A DNA stretch of 34,802 nt. Origin: Clostridia bacterium. Lineage in GTDB: Bacteria; Bacillota; Clostridia; Oscillospirales; Acutalibacteraceae. The notes below the pieces were generated by a model, which was not told where the DNA came from, searched no databases, and saw only the letters and a list, made by a program, of their open reading frames with translations. Shown one piece after another: positions 1-7,992 of this stretch. The position numbers and the translations under genes were made by a program. The stretch is from contig JAFOCW010000018.1 of assembly GCA_017381035.1 (NCBI GenBank), positions 1-34,802 of the forward strand. The letters run 5' to 3'. The stretch's first letter is position 1, and each line of letters starts with the position of its first letter.

Positions 1-90
1 AGAAGAAAAAAGGTGTCGCTTTGCGACTTATATAAAATCGCACCGTAGGTGCTCATTTTTTATTATTTTTTCTTTATTCTTTATTCTTTC
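1..90. repeat. Element D, copy cut by the window edge
   Basis: The core holds two small palindromes (GTCGCTTTGCGAC and GCACCGTAGGTGC) joined by TATATAAAATC, and is followed by an AT-rich arm made of TTTATTCTTT/TTATT units. The same core and arm recur at 25757-25877, where both AT-rich arms are present, so this copy has lost its left arm to the window boundary. It looks like a non-coding palindromic repeat rather than a gene. Confidence 0.7.
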
Positions 91-226
91 GTTTGCGTCG
101 CAGACACCTTAATTTTGCCGTAAGGCAAAGCATCATTCGGCAAAGCCGAGCATCATACCGAAGGTGCTTCATTTCGCCGAAGGCGAACCTTCACCTCACC
201 GCAGGTGCCACCGACACCTGACACCT
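91..226. repeat. Chain of short hairpins (bead array)
   Basis: A series of 12-16-bp palindromes (GCCGTAAGGC, TTCGGCAAAGCCGA, ACCGAAGGT, TTCGCCGAAGGCGAA) is separated by GCATCATT or GCTTCATT linkers and ends in CGACACCTGACACC, the right end of element C. The opening module GCGTCGCAGACACCTTAAT also occurs near 3957, 14371 and 18918. There is no convincing coding potential. Confidence 0.65.
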
Positions 227-259
227 TAAAAAAAAGACGACCTTTCGGTCGTCTTTTTT
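227..259 (-). terminator. Rho-independent terminator of the phosphotransferase operon
   Basis: Perfect stem GACGACC (236-242) / GGTCGTC (247-253) with a TTTC loop, flanked by an A-run and a T-run, so it can work in both directions. It begins one base after the TAG of the minus-strand gene that ends at 260. Confidence 0.9.
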
Positions 260-1009
260 CTATTCATAATCTACAACGTGTACCCAGGAGCTTAAGAATT
301 CGAGCTCGCTTTCATTACCTTTTACCGACTGTGATGCGGCAACAATGGGCATCCATTTCTGAACGTACTGCTTGGCGGTATCGCTCTTGCGGCAGAAAAG
401 GTCAAGATACTTTTTAGCGGCATCTTCATCGCCCGAAAGGCAGAACAGCAGGTAGGTACGTGCGGCATCGGCCGAAGCGTTACCCTGTGTTGCGTGGGAC
501 CAGTCTATAATATAAGGTGTTCCGTCGGGTTTAATAATTACGTTGGACGGGTTAAAATCGCCGTGGCAAACCTTGTTATGCTTGGGCATACCTTCAAGAC
601 GGGTGTGCAGCTCGTAACGGGTGGTGGCATCGAAATCGGTTGCCGAAATTTTACGGTTCATTTTATCTTTAAGCTTATTTAAAAGGGGACACTTCTGGGC
701 GTGAATATTAAGCTGTATATCTACAAGCTGTTCAAGATATTCGTCCTTCTTTTCGGGGTTTTCTTCCATAAGCTGTGCAAGGGTTTTTCCTTCAATAAAC
801 TCGCTTACAATTGCCCATTTTCCGTCCACCATATTAACACCTAAAACCTTTGGAATATTAAGGGCGGTTTCTTCTATTCTGGCCTGGTTTAAAGCTTCGT
901 TCAAAATATCGGCTTTGGAATAGTCGGCATCGAAAACCTTTATGGTTTTGTTTTCTTCCCTATAAACCGTTTTGTGCTTTCTTGTAGCAATTATTTTTTC
1001 AAGTTTCAT
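260..1009 (-). CDS. APH-family phosphotransferase (kinase fold)
   Basis: A 249-residue protein with the aminoglycoside-phosphotransferase/choline-kinase fold. The catalytic loop HGDFNPSN is at residues 149-156 (putative base D151, metal-binding N156) and the metal motif IIDW at 167-170. The N-terminal lobe, including VSEFIEGKTL (68-77), fits the nucleotide-binding half. Proteins of this class phosphorylate small hydroxylated molecules or sugars; the substrate cannot be read from the sequence and resistance should not be assumed. The gene follows adhE by 18 bp on the same strand, has its own AGGAG ribosome site 9 nt before the ATG, and ends at a strong terminator, so it is probably the second gene of an adhE operon. 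Family certain, substrate unknown. Confidence 0.8.
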   Translation of the reverse strand: MKLEKIIATRKHKTVYREENKTIKVFDADYSKADILNEALNQARIEETALNIPKVLGVNMVDGKWAIVSEFIEGKTLAQLMEENPEKKDEYLEQLVDIQLNIHAQKCPLLNKLKDKMNRKISATDFDATTRYELHTRLEGMPKHNKVCHGDFNPSNVIIKPDGTPYIIDWSHATQGNASADAARTYLLFCLSGDEDAAKKYLDLFCRKSDTAKQYVQKWMPIVAASQSVKGNESELEFLSSWVHVVDYE

Positions 1010-1027
1010 TTCACTTTACTCCTTTAC

Positions 1028-3664
1028 TTAAGCCTTTGGCATTTCTTTTTCGCAAAAATGCTTGCCGTAGTAAGCATTAAGATACATCTGCTTAATTTCG
1101 CTCATAAGGGGGTAACGGGGGTTGGCGCCGGTGCACTGGTCGTCGAAGGCCTGTTCTACCATATCGTCAAGGCGAGCCAAGAAATCGGCTTCGTCAATGC
1201 CGTAATCTTTAATGGTTTCCTTTATACCAACCTCTGCCTTAAGGTCGTTAATTGCCTTAATAAGATTTTCAAGCTTTTCACTGTCTGTTTTGCCGCCAAG
1301 GCCAAGATAGTCGGCTATTTCGGCATAGCGAGCAAGGGTATGGGGGTGGTCATACTGCGAGAAGGTACCCATTTTTGCAGGTGCTTCGGCCGCATTGAAA
1401 CGAAGCACTTCTTCTATCATAAGGGCATTTGCAACGCCGTGGGGCAGGTGATGGAAGGCGCCGAGCTTATGTGCCATTGAATGACAAACACCAAGGAAGG
1501 CGTTTGCAAAGGCCATACCTGCCATTGTTGCGGCATTTGCCATTTTTTCACGGGCTTCAATATCGGTCTGGCCGTTTTCGTAAGCACGGGGCAGATATTT
1601 GAAAATATTTTTAAGCGCCTGTAAAGCAAGACCGTCGGTATAATCGGTTGCAAGCATTGCGGCATAGGCTTCAACGGCGTGTGTTACGGCATCTATACCC
1701 GAAGCGGCGGTAAGGCCCTTAGGTGCGCTCATGTGGAAATCGGTATCAATGATAGCCATATTGGGAAGAAGCTCGTAATCGGCAAGGGGGTATTTAACGC
1801 CTGTTTCGCCATCGGTAATAACGGCAAAGGGTGTAACCTCACTACCGGTACCTGCAGAGGTGGGAACGGCAATAAAGTATGCCTTTTCGCCCATTTTGGG
1901 GAAGGTGTAAACACGCTTTCTTATATCAATAAAGCGCATTGCCATATCTAAAAAGTCTGCTTCGGGGTGTTCGTAAAGTACCCACATAATTTTTGCGGCA
2001 TCCATCGCCGAACCGCCGCCGAGCGCAATAATTGTGTCGGGCTCGAATGCGGCCATCTGCTTAGCGCCGTCCTGTGCGTTTTTAAGGGTGGGGTCGGGCT
2101 GAACGTCGAAGAAGGTGGTGTGTGCAATACCCATTTCGTCAAGCTTATCGGTAATGGGCTTGGTGTAGCCGTTTTTGTAAAGGAAGGTATCGGTTACAAT
2201 GAAGGCCTTTTTGGCGCCGCGAACCGACCTTAACTCGTCAAGAGCGACCGGCAGACAGCCCTTCTTTATATAAACCTTTTCGGGTGCACGGAACCAAAGC
2301 ATATTTTCCCTTCTTTCTGCTACTGTTTTAATGTTTATAAGGTGCTTTACACCAACGTTTTCCGATACCGAGTTGCCGCCCCAGGAGCCGCAACCAAGTG
2401 TTAGGGAAGGCGCAAGCTTGAAGTTATAAAGGTCGCCGATACCACCCTGAGAAGACGGGGTGTTTACAAGTATACGGCAGGTTTTCATACGGGCGGCAAA
2501 AGCATCGAGCTTTTCTCTTTCGGTAACCTCGTTTAAGTAAATGCTTGAGGTGTGGCCGTAGCCGCCGTCGGCAACAAGGCGGTCTGCCTTGTCGAGCGCT
2601 TCTTCAAAGGTGGCGGCCTTGTACATTGCAAGAACGGGGGAGAGCTTTTCGTGTGCGAATTCTTCGCTAAGCTCTACGCTTTCAACCTCGCCAATAAGAA
2701 TTTTTGTACCTTCAGGAACGCTGACCCCTGCAAGCTCTGCAATTTTTGCGGCAGGCTGACCAACAATTTTAGCGTTAAGAGCGCCGTTTATAATTATGGT
2801 TTTTCTTACCTTTTCGGTTTCTTCTTCATTTAAGAAATAGCAACCTCTGGTGGCAAATTCTCTTTTTACTTCATCATAAACGGTATCAAGCACAATAACC
2901 GACTGCTCGGACGCACAAATCATACCGTTATCGAAGGTTTTGGAATGTATAATTGAGTTTACCGCAAGAAGTATATCGGCACTATCGTCAATAATTGCAG
3001 GGGTATTACCTGCGCCTACGCCAAGGGCAGGCTTTCCGCTTGAATATGCCGCCTTAACCATTCCGGGTCCGCCGGTTGCAAGAATAATATCGGCTTCCTT
3101 CATAACGGTATTGGTCATTTCAAGGCTTGGCATATCAATCCAGTCAATAATTCCTTCGGGTGCGCCTGCAGCAACGGCGGCATCTAAAACGAGCTTAGCT
3201 GCCGCAATGGTGCTGTTTTTGGCTCTTGGGTGGGGGCTTATTATAATTGCGTTACGTGTTTTAAGGGCAAGCAAGCACTTGAAAATTGCTGTGGACGTGG
3301 GGTTGGTTGTGGGAATAACCGCCGCAATAACACCAATGGGCTCGGCAATTTTCTTTGTTCCGAAGGCCTTATCTTCTTCGATAACACCGCAGGTTTTTGT
3401 GTTTTTATAGGCATTGTATATATATTCGGATGCATAGTTATTCTTAATAACCTTATCTTCAACAATACCCATTCCGGTTTCTTCTACGGCCATTTTCGCA
3501 AGGGGAATTCTTGCCTTGTTTGCGGCAGAAGCGGCGGCTAAGAAGATTTTGTCGACCTGTTCCTGAGTATAGGTAGCAAAAACCTTTTGCGCCTTTCTTG
3601 TACGAATAATAGCATCGTTTAATTTTTCAACGCTATCAATTATCTGTTGTTCATTTTTTTGCAT
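1028..3664 (-). CDS. adhE: Bifunctional acetaldehyde-CoA/alcohol dehydrogenase AdhE
   Basis: 878 residues, the usual AdhE length. Residues 1 to about 450 form the CoA-acylating aldehyde dehydrogenase, with the catalytic cysteine in NGMICASE (C250) and the glycine-rich ATGGPGMV near 196-203. Residues from about 455 onward form the iron-dependent alcohol dehydrogenase, with the NAD-binding GGGSAMDAAK (549-558) and likely iron ligands D658, H662, H728 and H742, whose spacing matches that of E. coli AdhE. The enzyme reduces acetyl-CoA to acetaldehyde and then ethanol, consuming two NADH, and in known cases assembles into helical spirosomes. The start is fixed by a strong AGGAGG 6-8 nt upstream. 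The promoter overlaps a Rex-like operator, so expression probably rises with the NADH/NAD ratio. Both halves look intact. Confidence 0.97.
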   Translation of the reverse strand: MQKNEQQIIDSVEKLNDAIIRTRKAQKVFATYTQEQVDKIFLAAASAANKARIPLAKMAVEETGMGIVEDKVIKNNYASEYIYNAYKNTKTCGVIEEDKAFGTKKIAEPIGVIAAVIPTTNPTSTAIFKCLLALKTRNAIIISPHPRAKNSTIAAAKLVLDAAVAAGAPEGIIDWIDMPSLEMTNTVMKEADIILATGGPGMVKAAYSSGKPALGVGAGNTPAIIDDSADILLAVNSIIHSKTFDNGMICASEQSVIVLDTVYDEVKREFATRGCYFLNEEETEKVRKTIIINGALNAKIVGQPAAKIAELAGVSVPEGTKILIGEVESVELSEEFAHEKLSPVLAMYKAATFEEALDKADRLVADGGYGHTSSIYLNEVTEREKLDAFAARMKTCRILVNTPSSQGGIGDLYNFKLAPSLTLGCGSWGGNSVSENVGVKHLINIKTVAERRENMLWFRAPEKVYIKKGCLPVALDELRSVRGAKKAFIVTDTFLYKNGYTKPITDKLDEMGIAHTTFFDVQPDPTLKNAQDGAKQMAAFEPDTIIALGGGSAMDAAKIMWVLYEHPEADFLDMAMRFIDIRKRVYTFPKMGEKAYFIAVPTSAGTGSEVTPFAVITDGETGVKYPLADYELLPNMAIIDTDFHMSAPKGLTAASGIDAVTHAVEAYAAMLATDYTDGLALQALKNIFKYLPRAYENGQTDIEAREKMANAATMAGMAFANAFLGVCHSMAHKLGAFHHLPHGVANALMIEEVLRFNAAEAPAKMGTFSQYDHPHTLARYAEIADYLGLGGKTDSEKLENLIKAINDLKAEVGIKETIKDYGIDEADFLARLDDMVEQAFDDQCTGANPRYPLMSEIKQMYLNAYYGKHFCEKEMPKA

Positions 3665-3685
3665 TTTATTGCCTCCTTTAAGACA

Positions 3686-3703
3686 TTGTTAAAATTATAA
3701 CAA
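3686..3703 (-). promoter_or_regulatory. Putative Rex operator at the adhE promoter
   Basis: The 18-bp inverted repeat TTGTTAAAATTATAACAA differs at one position from the Rex consensus TTGTTAA-N4-TTAACAA and covers the -10 box of adhE. Rex is an NADH-sensing repressor whose best-known clostridial targets include adhE. The site is seen directly; binding is inferred. No rex gene lies in the window. Confidence 0.8.
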
Positions 3704-3722
3704 TCACGAGGGGAGTTGAAAA
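3694..3722 (-). promoter_or_regulatory. Promoter of adhE
   Basis: On the minus strand, TTTTCA (4/6 match to the -35 consensus) is followed after 17 bp by a perfect TATAAT. This places the transcript start about 20-25 nt upstream of the ATG. Confidence 0.7.
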
Positions 3723-3733
3723 TTCTTTTTTCA

Positions 3734-3760
3734 GATAATTGGTATTATCAATTTTGATAA
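3734..3760. promoter_or_regulatory. Two overlapping palindromes upstream of adhE
   Basis: GATAAT-TGGT-ATTATC (3734-3749) overlaps TTATCA-ATTT-TGATAA (3745-3760), just upstream of the adhE -35 box. The second has the TTATC-N6-GATAA symmetry compatible with a LysR-type T-N11-A box, and a LysR gene lies next door, but no regulator can be assigned with confidence. Confidence 0.45.
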
Positions 3761-3764
3761 CAGG

Positions 3765-3846
3765 CATGTAGGGCGCATCCGAGATTCCCCTGATAGGGGA
3801 AATGTCCGAAGGACAAAAGGGTCTGGGCAAAGCCGTACCCCCGGTG
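3765..3846. repeat. Element B, copy 1
   Basis: A repeat of about 80 bp bounded by GTAGGGCGC and GGTGCGC, with inner palindromes CCCCTGATAGGGG, TGTCCGAAGGACA and a TCTGGGC...GCCGTAC segment. The same core occurs in reverse orientation at 25111-25200. In both places it lies next to an element A copy, so A and B may travel or accumulate together. Short ORFs across it are by-products of the repeat. Confidence 0.75.
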
Positions 3847-3856
3847 CGCTGCTATT

Positions 3857-3881
3857 AAAGAATAAAGAATAAAAAAGGAGT
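3857..3881. repeat. Element D-type AT-rich arm
   Basis: AAAGAATAAAGAATAAAAAA followed by GGAGTCGC. It matches the AT-rich arms of element D (1-90, 25757-25877) but lacks the rest of that element. It sits between elements B and A. Confidence 0.5.
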
Positions 3882-3899
3882 CGCTTACGGTGCGGAAAA

Positions 3900-3947
3900 C
3901 CAATCCCTCCGTCAGCCTTTGGCTGCCACCTCCCTTCCTTAAAGGGA
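3900..3947. repeat. Element A, copy 1
   Basis: A 48-bp core identical base for base, in reverse orientation, to 18345-18392. The features are a CTCCCTTCCTTAAAGGGA palindrome at one end, an AGCCTTTGGCT hairpin in the middle and CCAATCCCTCC at the other end. Translations across it give repeat-derived peptides such as GRWQPKADGG, not real proteins. Confidence 0.85.
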
Positions 3948-3954
3948 TACAAAA

Positions 3955-4058
3955 ATGCGTCGCAGACACCTTAATTTTGCCATAGGCAAAGCATCATTCG
4001 GCGAAGCCGAGCATCATACCGAAGGTGCTTCGTTTTGGCGAAGCCAAACCTTCATTAA
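3955..4058. repeat. Chain of short hairpins
   Basis: Same module order as 91-200: GCGTCGCAGACACC, then TTTTGCCATAGGCAAA, TTCGGCGAAGCCGA, ACCGAAGGT and TTTGGCGAAGCCAAA, linked by GCATCAT and GCTTCGTT. It lies directly downstream of the LysR gene's terminator. Confidence 0.65.
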
Positions 4059-4083
4059 AAAAGCACCCAACCGGGTGCTTTTT
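4057..4083 (-). terminator. Terminator of the LysR gene
   Basis: Stem GCACCC (4063-4068) / GGGTGC (4073-4078), loop AACC, with A- and T-runs on either side. It starts immediately after the TAA of the minus-strand LysR gene. Confidence 0.88.
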
Positions 4084-5004
4084 TTAAATATTCTTTATCT
4101 TTGCCTTGTTTAGCTCGTTTATAAATTTTTTATCGAGCTCGGTCAGCTTGTAGTCCTTTTTATAAATAAGTACGTCTTTATATACCTTTTTGTTTTCCTT
4201 GCACTTTTTCTGTACCAGATTATAGCGGTTTACAAGCTTTTCGGGCGCAGGTGAAATCCACATAAACGTTTCGGGGTTAGAGCTTAATAAATCGAACTGG
4301 CTGGCACGCTCGAAAATGAAAATTCGGCGGTCGATATTATCGGGCAGTTCTTCCTTTACCACCTTTGAAAGCGGAACCGACGGCACGTACGGGTCGGCGT
4401 GGGCAATTTCAATATAATCGGTCAAATCTTTAAAGGTTACGTCTTCCTTTACAGATAGGGGATTTTCACGGCTCATAATAAGGGAATAGGTAAACTCGGT
4501 AACAAGCTCAGATGAAAGGCCCTTTTCTTCAAGCAAGGCCATAAAATATTTTTCGTAGTTTTCGGCATAACGAATTATACCCAAGGTGTACTCACGGTTT
4601 AAAATATTATGAATTGTACGCTTGGAATTTGTTTCCTTATAAAAGACTTCGGCAGGCTCGCCCGAAATTGCCTTTGAAAATTCGGCAAAGGCTTCGGAAA
4701 TATAGCAGGCACGGGGCACCGAAATTGAAAATTTTTGCTTTTTTGGGGTTCCCTTTTTATAAAAATTTTCTACTTCGTCAATCTGGCCTAAAATACCCTT
4801 GGCAAAGCGTAAAAACTCTTCGCCGTCGGGGGTGGGCATCATACCGTTTTGCGAACGGGTAAAAATGGTTATTCCAAGCTCTTTTTCAAGCTCTTTTATT
4901 GAACGGCTGATATTCGGCGCCGCAATAAGCAAAACCTTTGAAGCACTGCTGAGCGAGCCCGTTTTTGCAACCGTTAAGGCGTGTTTCATATGTAATAAAT
5001 TCAT
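4084..5004 (-). CDS. LysR-family transcriptional regulator
   Basis: 306 residues, typical for LysR regulators. The N-terminal winged helix-turn-helix covers about residues 1-60 (TGSLSSASKVLLIAAPNISR, then IKELEKELGITIFTR, which is the characteristic LysR pattern), followed by a linker helix and an effector-binding domain. The Lys-rich C-terminus is slightly unusual. A GGAG ribosome site lies about 8 nt before the ATG; an in-frame Met at residue 6 is an alternative start. It is transcribed away from dnaA with 220 bp between them. Possible targets are its own promoter or adhE, the next gene on the same strand, whose upstream region has LysR-like palindromes, but this is inference. Confidence 0.9.
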   Translation of the reverse strand: MNLLHMKHALTVAKTGSLSSASKVLLIAAPNISRSIKELEKELGITIFTRSQNGMMPTPDGEEFLRFAKGILGQIDEVENFYKKGTPKKQKFSISVPRACYISEAFAEFSKAISGEPAEVFYKETNSKRTIHNILNREYTLGIIRYAENYEKYFMALLEEKGLSSELVTEFTYSLIMSRENPLSVKEDVTFKDLTDYIEIAHADPYVPSVPLSKVVKEELPDNIDRRIFIFERASQFDLLSSNPETFMWISPAPEKLVNRYNLVQKKCKENKKVYKDVLIYKKDYKLTELDKKFINELNKAKIKNI

Positions 5005-5119
5005 ATTTTTCTCCAGGTAGTTTTATGTTATTTTCTATTATATCATTTTTCTTTCAAAAATTAAATAAGCAAAACAATTTTTTTTCCTTAAAAATGTTGC
5101 TACTTTTTCAAATATGTCC

Positions 5120-5148
5120 TTGCATAATGTTAATAAATATGTTATTAT
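5120..5148 (+). promoter_or_regulatory. dnaA: Promoter of dnaA
   Basis: TTGCAT and TATTAT separated by exactly 17 bp, about 70 nt before the dnaA start codon, in an AT-rich stretch. I found no DnaA box close to TTATNCACA between LysR and dnaA, so classical autorepression through boxes here is not evident. Confidence 0.65.
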
Positions 5149-5224
5149 ACAATATATATTATATATATTAGGGGTATTGCGCCCTTTTTTAAGGAATGAA
5201 AATAAAAATTGTAAGGAGAAAAAA

Positions 5225-6541
5225 ATGCAGATAGAATCTTTAAATGACATTTGGGAAGCCATTTGCGGCGAACTTAAAAAGAAAATGACTGAAATTTCAT
5301 TTAACGTCTGGTTTAAAGACCTTCATCTTATAGAAATCCGCGGCGGCGAAATTGTACTCGGCATTTATTCCGACTATAAAAAGCAAATTATTGAATCTAA
5401 CTATATGCACCTTTTAAAGCCCTGCATTATGGAAATTATGGGCATAGAGCTTGAAATTAAAATTGTTGTTGAAGACGAAAACGGCAAAATTCTGCCTAAC
5501 ACGGTAGCTCCCGTTAACGCTTCTTTTGAAGATTCTTTCACCTTCGATAACTTTATTATGGGTTCTTGTAACCGTTTTGCCCATGCGGCATCCATGGCGG
5601 TAGCCGATAACCCACATATAGTATACAATCCGCTTGTTATTTACGGTCCTTCTGGCGTTGGTAAAACCCACCTTATGCTTGCCATTCGCAACCGCATTAA
5701 AGAAAAGTACCCCGAAAAGCGTATTGAATACGTAAGGTGCGAAGAATTCACCAACAACCTTATTGAAGCCATTCAGCACGGCACGGCCGACCTTTTCAGA
5801 AACCGCTTTCGTAACCTTGACGTACTTCTTATAGACGACATTCAGTTTATTGCCGGCAAAGAGCAAACCCAGGAAGAGTTCTTTAACACCTTCAACGCTT
5901 TGCACCAGGGCGGCAAACAGCTTGTTTTCACGCTCGACCGTCCGCCAAAGGACGTTAAAACCCTTGACGACCGTATAAGAAACCGTCTTGAAATGGGTCT
6001 TTTCGCCGACATTACCCCGCCCGACTACGAAACAAGGGTTGGTATTATTCGCAAAAAGGCCGAATCGCTTGGTATTTCTATTGAAGAAAATCTTGTTCAC
6101 TACATAGCCGAACATATTAAAATGAACACCCGTCAGCTTGAAGGCGTTGTTAAAAACTTACAGGCCTACATTCAGCTTCAAAGCGCAACCCCCACCGTTG
6201 CCGTTGTTCAGAAGGTTATACGTGAAGTTGTTAACGACACCAAGCCTGAACCTATTAAAATTGAAAAAATCATTTCCGAAGTAGCACGTACCTACGACGT
6301 CAGCGAAAAAGATATTATTTCAAAGCGCAAAACGGCCGAGCTTGCAAAAGCACGCCAAATTGCAATGTACATTGCAAGAGAAACCACCGAGCTTTCGTAC
6401 AAGCCTATCGGCGAAGCCTTCGGAAAAGACCACACCACCGTTTTATATGCGGTTAAAAAGGTTGAAGCCTGGCTTCGTGAAGACCCCCACGAAAAAGAGC
6501 TTATTGAAGACATAATCAAAAATCTTAAGACAGAGGCTTAA
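5225..6541 (+). CDS. dnaA: Chromosomal replication initiator DnaA
   Basis: 438 residues. Domain I is about 1-80, a very short linker follows, and the AAA+ domain carries Walker A GPSGVGKTHL (141-150) and Walker B LLIDDIQF (201-208). The C-terminal helix-turn-helix holds the DnaA signature GKDHTTV (400-406), which reads DnaA boxes. The protein opens the origin in its ATP form and loads the helicase. An in-frame ATG 37 codons upstream (5114) lies in the promoter and has no family-like sequence; the ATG at 5225 has AAGGAG 6 nt upstream and begins at the conserved domain I. The usual Firmicute neighbours rpmH-rnpA are not upstream. Confidence 0.98.
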   Translation: MQIESLNDIWEAICGELKKKMTEISFNVWFKDLHLIEIRGGEIVLGIYSDYKKQIIESNYMHLLKPCIMEIMGIELEIKIVVEDENGKILPNTVAPVNASFEDSFTFDNFIMGSCNRFAHAASMAVADNPHIVYNPLVIYGPSGVGKTHLMLAIRNRIKEKYPEKRIEYVRCEEFTNNLIEAIQHGTADLFRNRFRNLDVLLIDDIQFIAGKEQTQEEFFNTFNALHQGGKQLVFTLDRPPKDVKTLDDRIRNRLEMGLFADITPPDYETRVGIIRKKAESLGISIEENLVHYIAEHIKMNTRQLEGVVKNLQAYIQLQSATPTVAVVQKVIREVVNDTKPEPIKIEKIISEVARTYDVSEKDIISKRKTAELAKARQIAMYIARETTELSYKPIGEAFGKDHTTVLYAVKKVEAWLREDPHEKELIEDIIKNLKTEA

Positions 6542-6549
6542 GATTTTTG

Positions 6550-6630
6550 AAAGGGTTAAGGTTTAAGGTTTCAGGTTTAAGGCGTGCTAAAGACACAACT
6601 GACAACTGATACCTGATACCTGACACCTTT
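6550..6630. repeat. Element C (heptad palindrome), copy 1
   Basis: Left side is tandem GGTTTAA/GGTTTCA heptads, then GCGTGCTAAAGACACAA, then ACTGATACCTGATACCTGAC. Left and right sides are partly complementary, so the element can fold into a long imperfect hairpin. The full element recurs at 34049-34130; partial copies are at 205-226, 9342-9380, 15714-15747 and 18131-18157. Confidence 0.75.
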
Positions 6631-6655
6631 AATAAGTGGCGAGCCGCCACTTATT
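6631..6655. terminator. Strong hairpin after dnaA
   Basis: Perfect 10-bp stem AATAAGTGGC (6631-6640) / GCCACTTATT (6646-6655) with a GAGCC loop. There is no T-run after it, so it may be a transcript-stabilising or barrier hairpin rather than a true terminator. Its core GTGGCGAGCCGCCAC also occurs at 16499-16513. Confidence 0.5.
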
Positions 6656-6894
6656 AAAGTTATTAATGTTAATTAAACCGTAGTTATTCACAAGGTACTT
6701 AATAACTCTTATTTTCGACAAATTATTAAGGTTTTATTAAAGGTTTTATTAAAGCATTTTTTTCTCTGTTTAAAAGGAGCCAGGGCAGTTATTAACGGTT
6801 TTCAACATACCTACTGCTACTCCTGTTTTTAAATATTTTTAATTAATTATTTTTCGGTTTTCAAAAACCAAAAATTTTAAAAGGAGCTGTCCTT
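6656..6894 (+). other. oriC: Putative oriC (dnaA-dnaN intergenic region)
   Basis: The AT-rich dnaA-dnaN gap is the classical Firmicute origin location. It holds one good DnaA box, TTATTCACA (6684-6692, one change from TTATCCACA), a weak box-like TTTTCAACA (6799-6807), and two abutting perfect copies of the 12-mer GGTTTTATTAAA (6730-6741, 6742-6753) resembling a DNA-unwinding element. Few strong boxes are visible, which is sparse for an origin. The remainder, up to the AAGGAG of dnaN, is the dnaN leader. Confidence 0.6.
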
Positions 6895-7992
6895 ATGATT
6901 TTTACCACACAAAGAAGTGAGCTTTTAGAAGCTGTACAAAATCTTTCACGTATTGTAACAAAAACAAGCCAACCTGTACTCGAAGGTATTTTAATGTCTG
7001 CTGAACAAGGAAAGGTAACCTTAGTCAGCTACAACCTTGAAATGAGCATGAAAAAAGAAATTTATGCAAATACCGAAACAGACGGCGATATTGTTATAAG
7101 CGCAAAGCTTTTATCGGAAATTTTAAGAAGAAGTGATGGCGCATCTGTTACAATTGAAGCCGACGACCGTTTAATGTGCCACATAAAATCGGGTAATGCC
7201 GTATTCGATATTATGGGTATGAGTGCGGAAGATTTTCCCGAATCTCCCTCTGTTCCCGAAAGCGATAAAATTACTATGCCCGGCGGCCTTTTAAAAGAAA
7301 TGGTAAGAGGTACTCTTTTTGCGGTTGCCACCACCGAAGGCTCACGTCCTATTTTAACCGGTCTTAATATCAGTGTTGAAAAGGGTGTTGCCAAGTTCAT
7401 TGGTATTGACGGACGCAGAATGGGTATAAGAAAAGAACACCTTAACACCGAAATTGACTGCAATTTTGTAATTTCCGGTAAAGCCATCGGCGAAGCCGTT
7501 AAAATTATTAATAACGACGATGAAGATATTGATATGTTCGTATCTAAAATGTTGGTTTCCTTTAAAATTGACGGTTACACCTTGGTTTCACGCTTACTTG
7601 AAGGTGTATTTGTAAATTACGAAAAGGCAATTCCCAAGGAATTTACACAAACCGTTCAGGTTAAAACCAGAGATATTATTGATATTATTGAAAGAATTTC
7701 ACTTGTTGTAAACGATAGGCTTACAACACCCGTTCGCTGCTCTTTCGGAACACCGGTTTCTACCTTTAAGTGTATTTCGGCCTTAGGCAGCGCAACCGAT
7801 ACTTATGAAACAGAAGTTACCGGCCCCGAATTTGAAATTGGTATTAACTCGCAGTATCTGCTCGATGCGCTTCGTGCAACCGAAGCAGACGAAGTTAAAA
7901 TCAGCTTCAAGGGCGGAAACGAAGGCTTCTTAATTGAACCGCTCGATTCCGACAGCTTCCTTTATATGATTATGCCTATGAGAATAAAGTAA
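6895..7992 (+). CDS. dnaN: DNA polymerase III sliding clamp, beta subunit
   Basis: 365 residues, the normal length of the bacterial beta clamp with its three repeated folds. The opening MIFTTQRSELLEAVQNLSRI and the closing LYMIMPMRIK are typical; the C-terminus matches the conserved MPMR end. The dimeric ring encircles DNA and tethers polymerase and repair proteins. AAGGAG lies about 10 nt before the ATG. It follows the putative origin and is followed by a hairpin pair and yaaA, the normal order. Confidence 0.97.
   Translation: MIFTTQRSELLEAVQNLSRIVTKTSQPVLEGILMSAEQGKVTLVSYNLEMSMKKEIYANTETDGDIVISAKLLSEILRRSDGASVTIEADDRLMCHIKSGNAVFDIMGMSAEDFPESPSVPESDKITMPGGLLKEMVRGTLFAVATTEGSRPILTGLNISVEKGVAKFIGIDGRRMGIRKEHLNTEIDCNFVISGKAIGEAVKIINNDDEDIDMFVSKMLVSFKIDGYTLVSRLLEGVFVNYEKAIPKEFTQTVQVKTRDIIDIIERISLVVNDRLTTPVRCSFGTPVSTFKCISALGSATDTYETEVTGPEFEIGINSQYLLDALRATEADEVKISFKGGNEGFLIEPLDSDSFLYMIMPMRIK

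Noticed and set aside
974..1480. 168-codon plus-strand frame within adhE
   Set aside because: It is antisense to a well-supported enzyme gene and has no domain features; the same applies to the other long antisense frames over dnaJ, livJ and dnaA.
3731..3969. Two overlapping 73-codon minus-strand frames across the adhE-LysR gap
   Set aside because: They are translations of elements A and B; the same peptide fragments appear wherever the repeat occurs, with no ribosome site.
5114..5224. Upstream in-frame ATG extending dnaA by 37 codons
   Set aside because: It lies within the promoter and lacks family similarity; the ATG at 5225 has AAGGAG.
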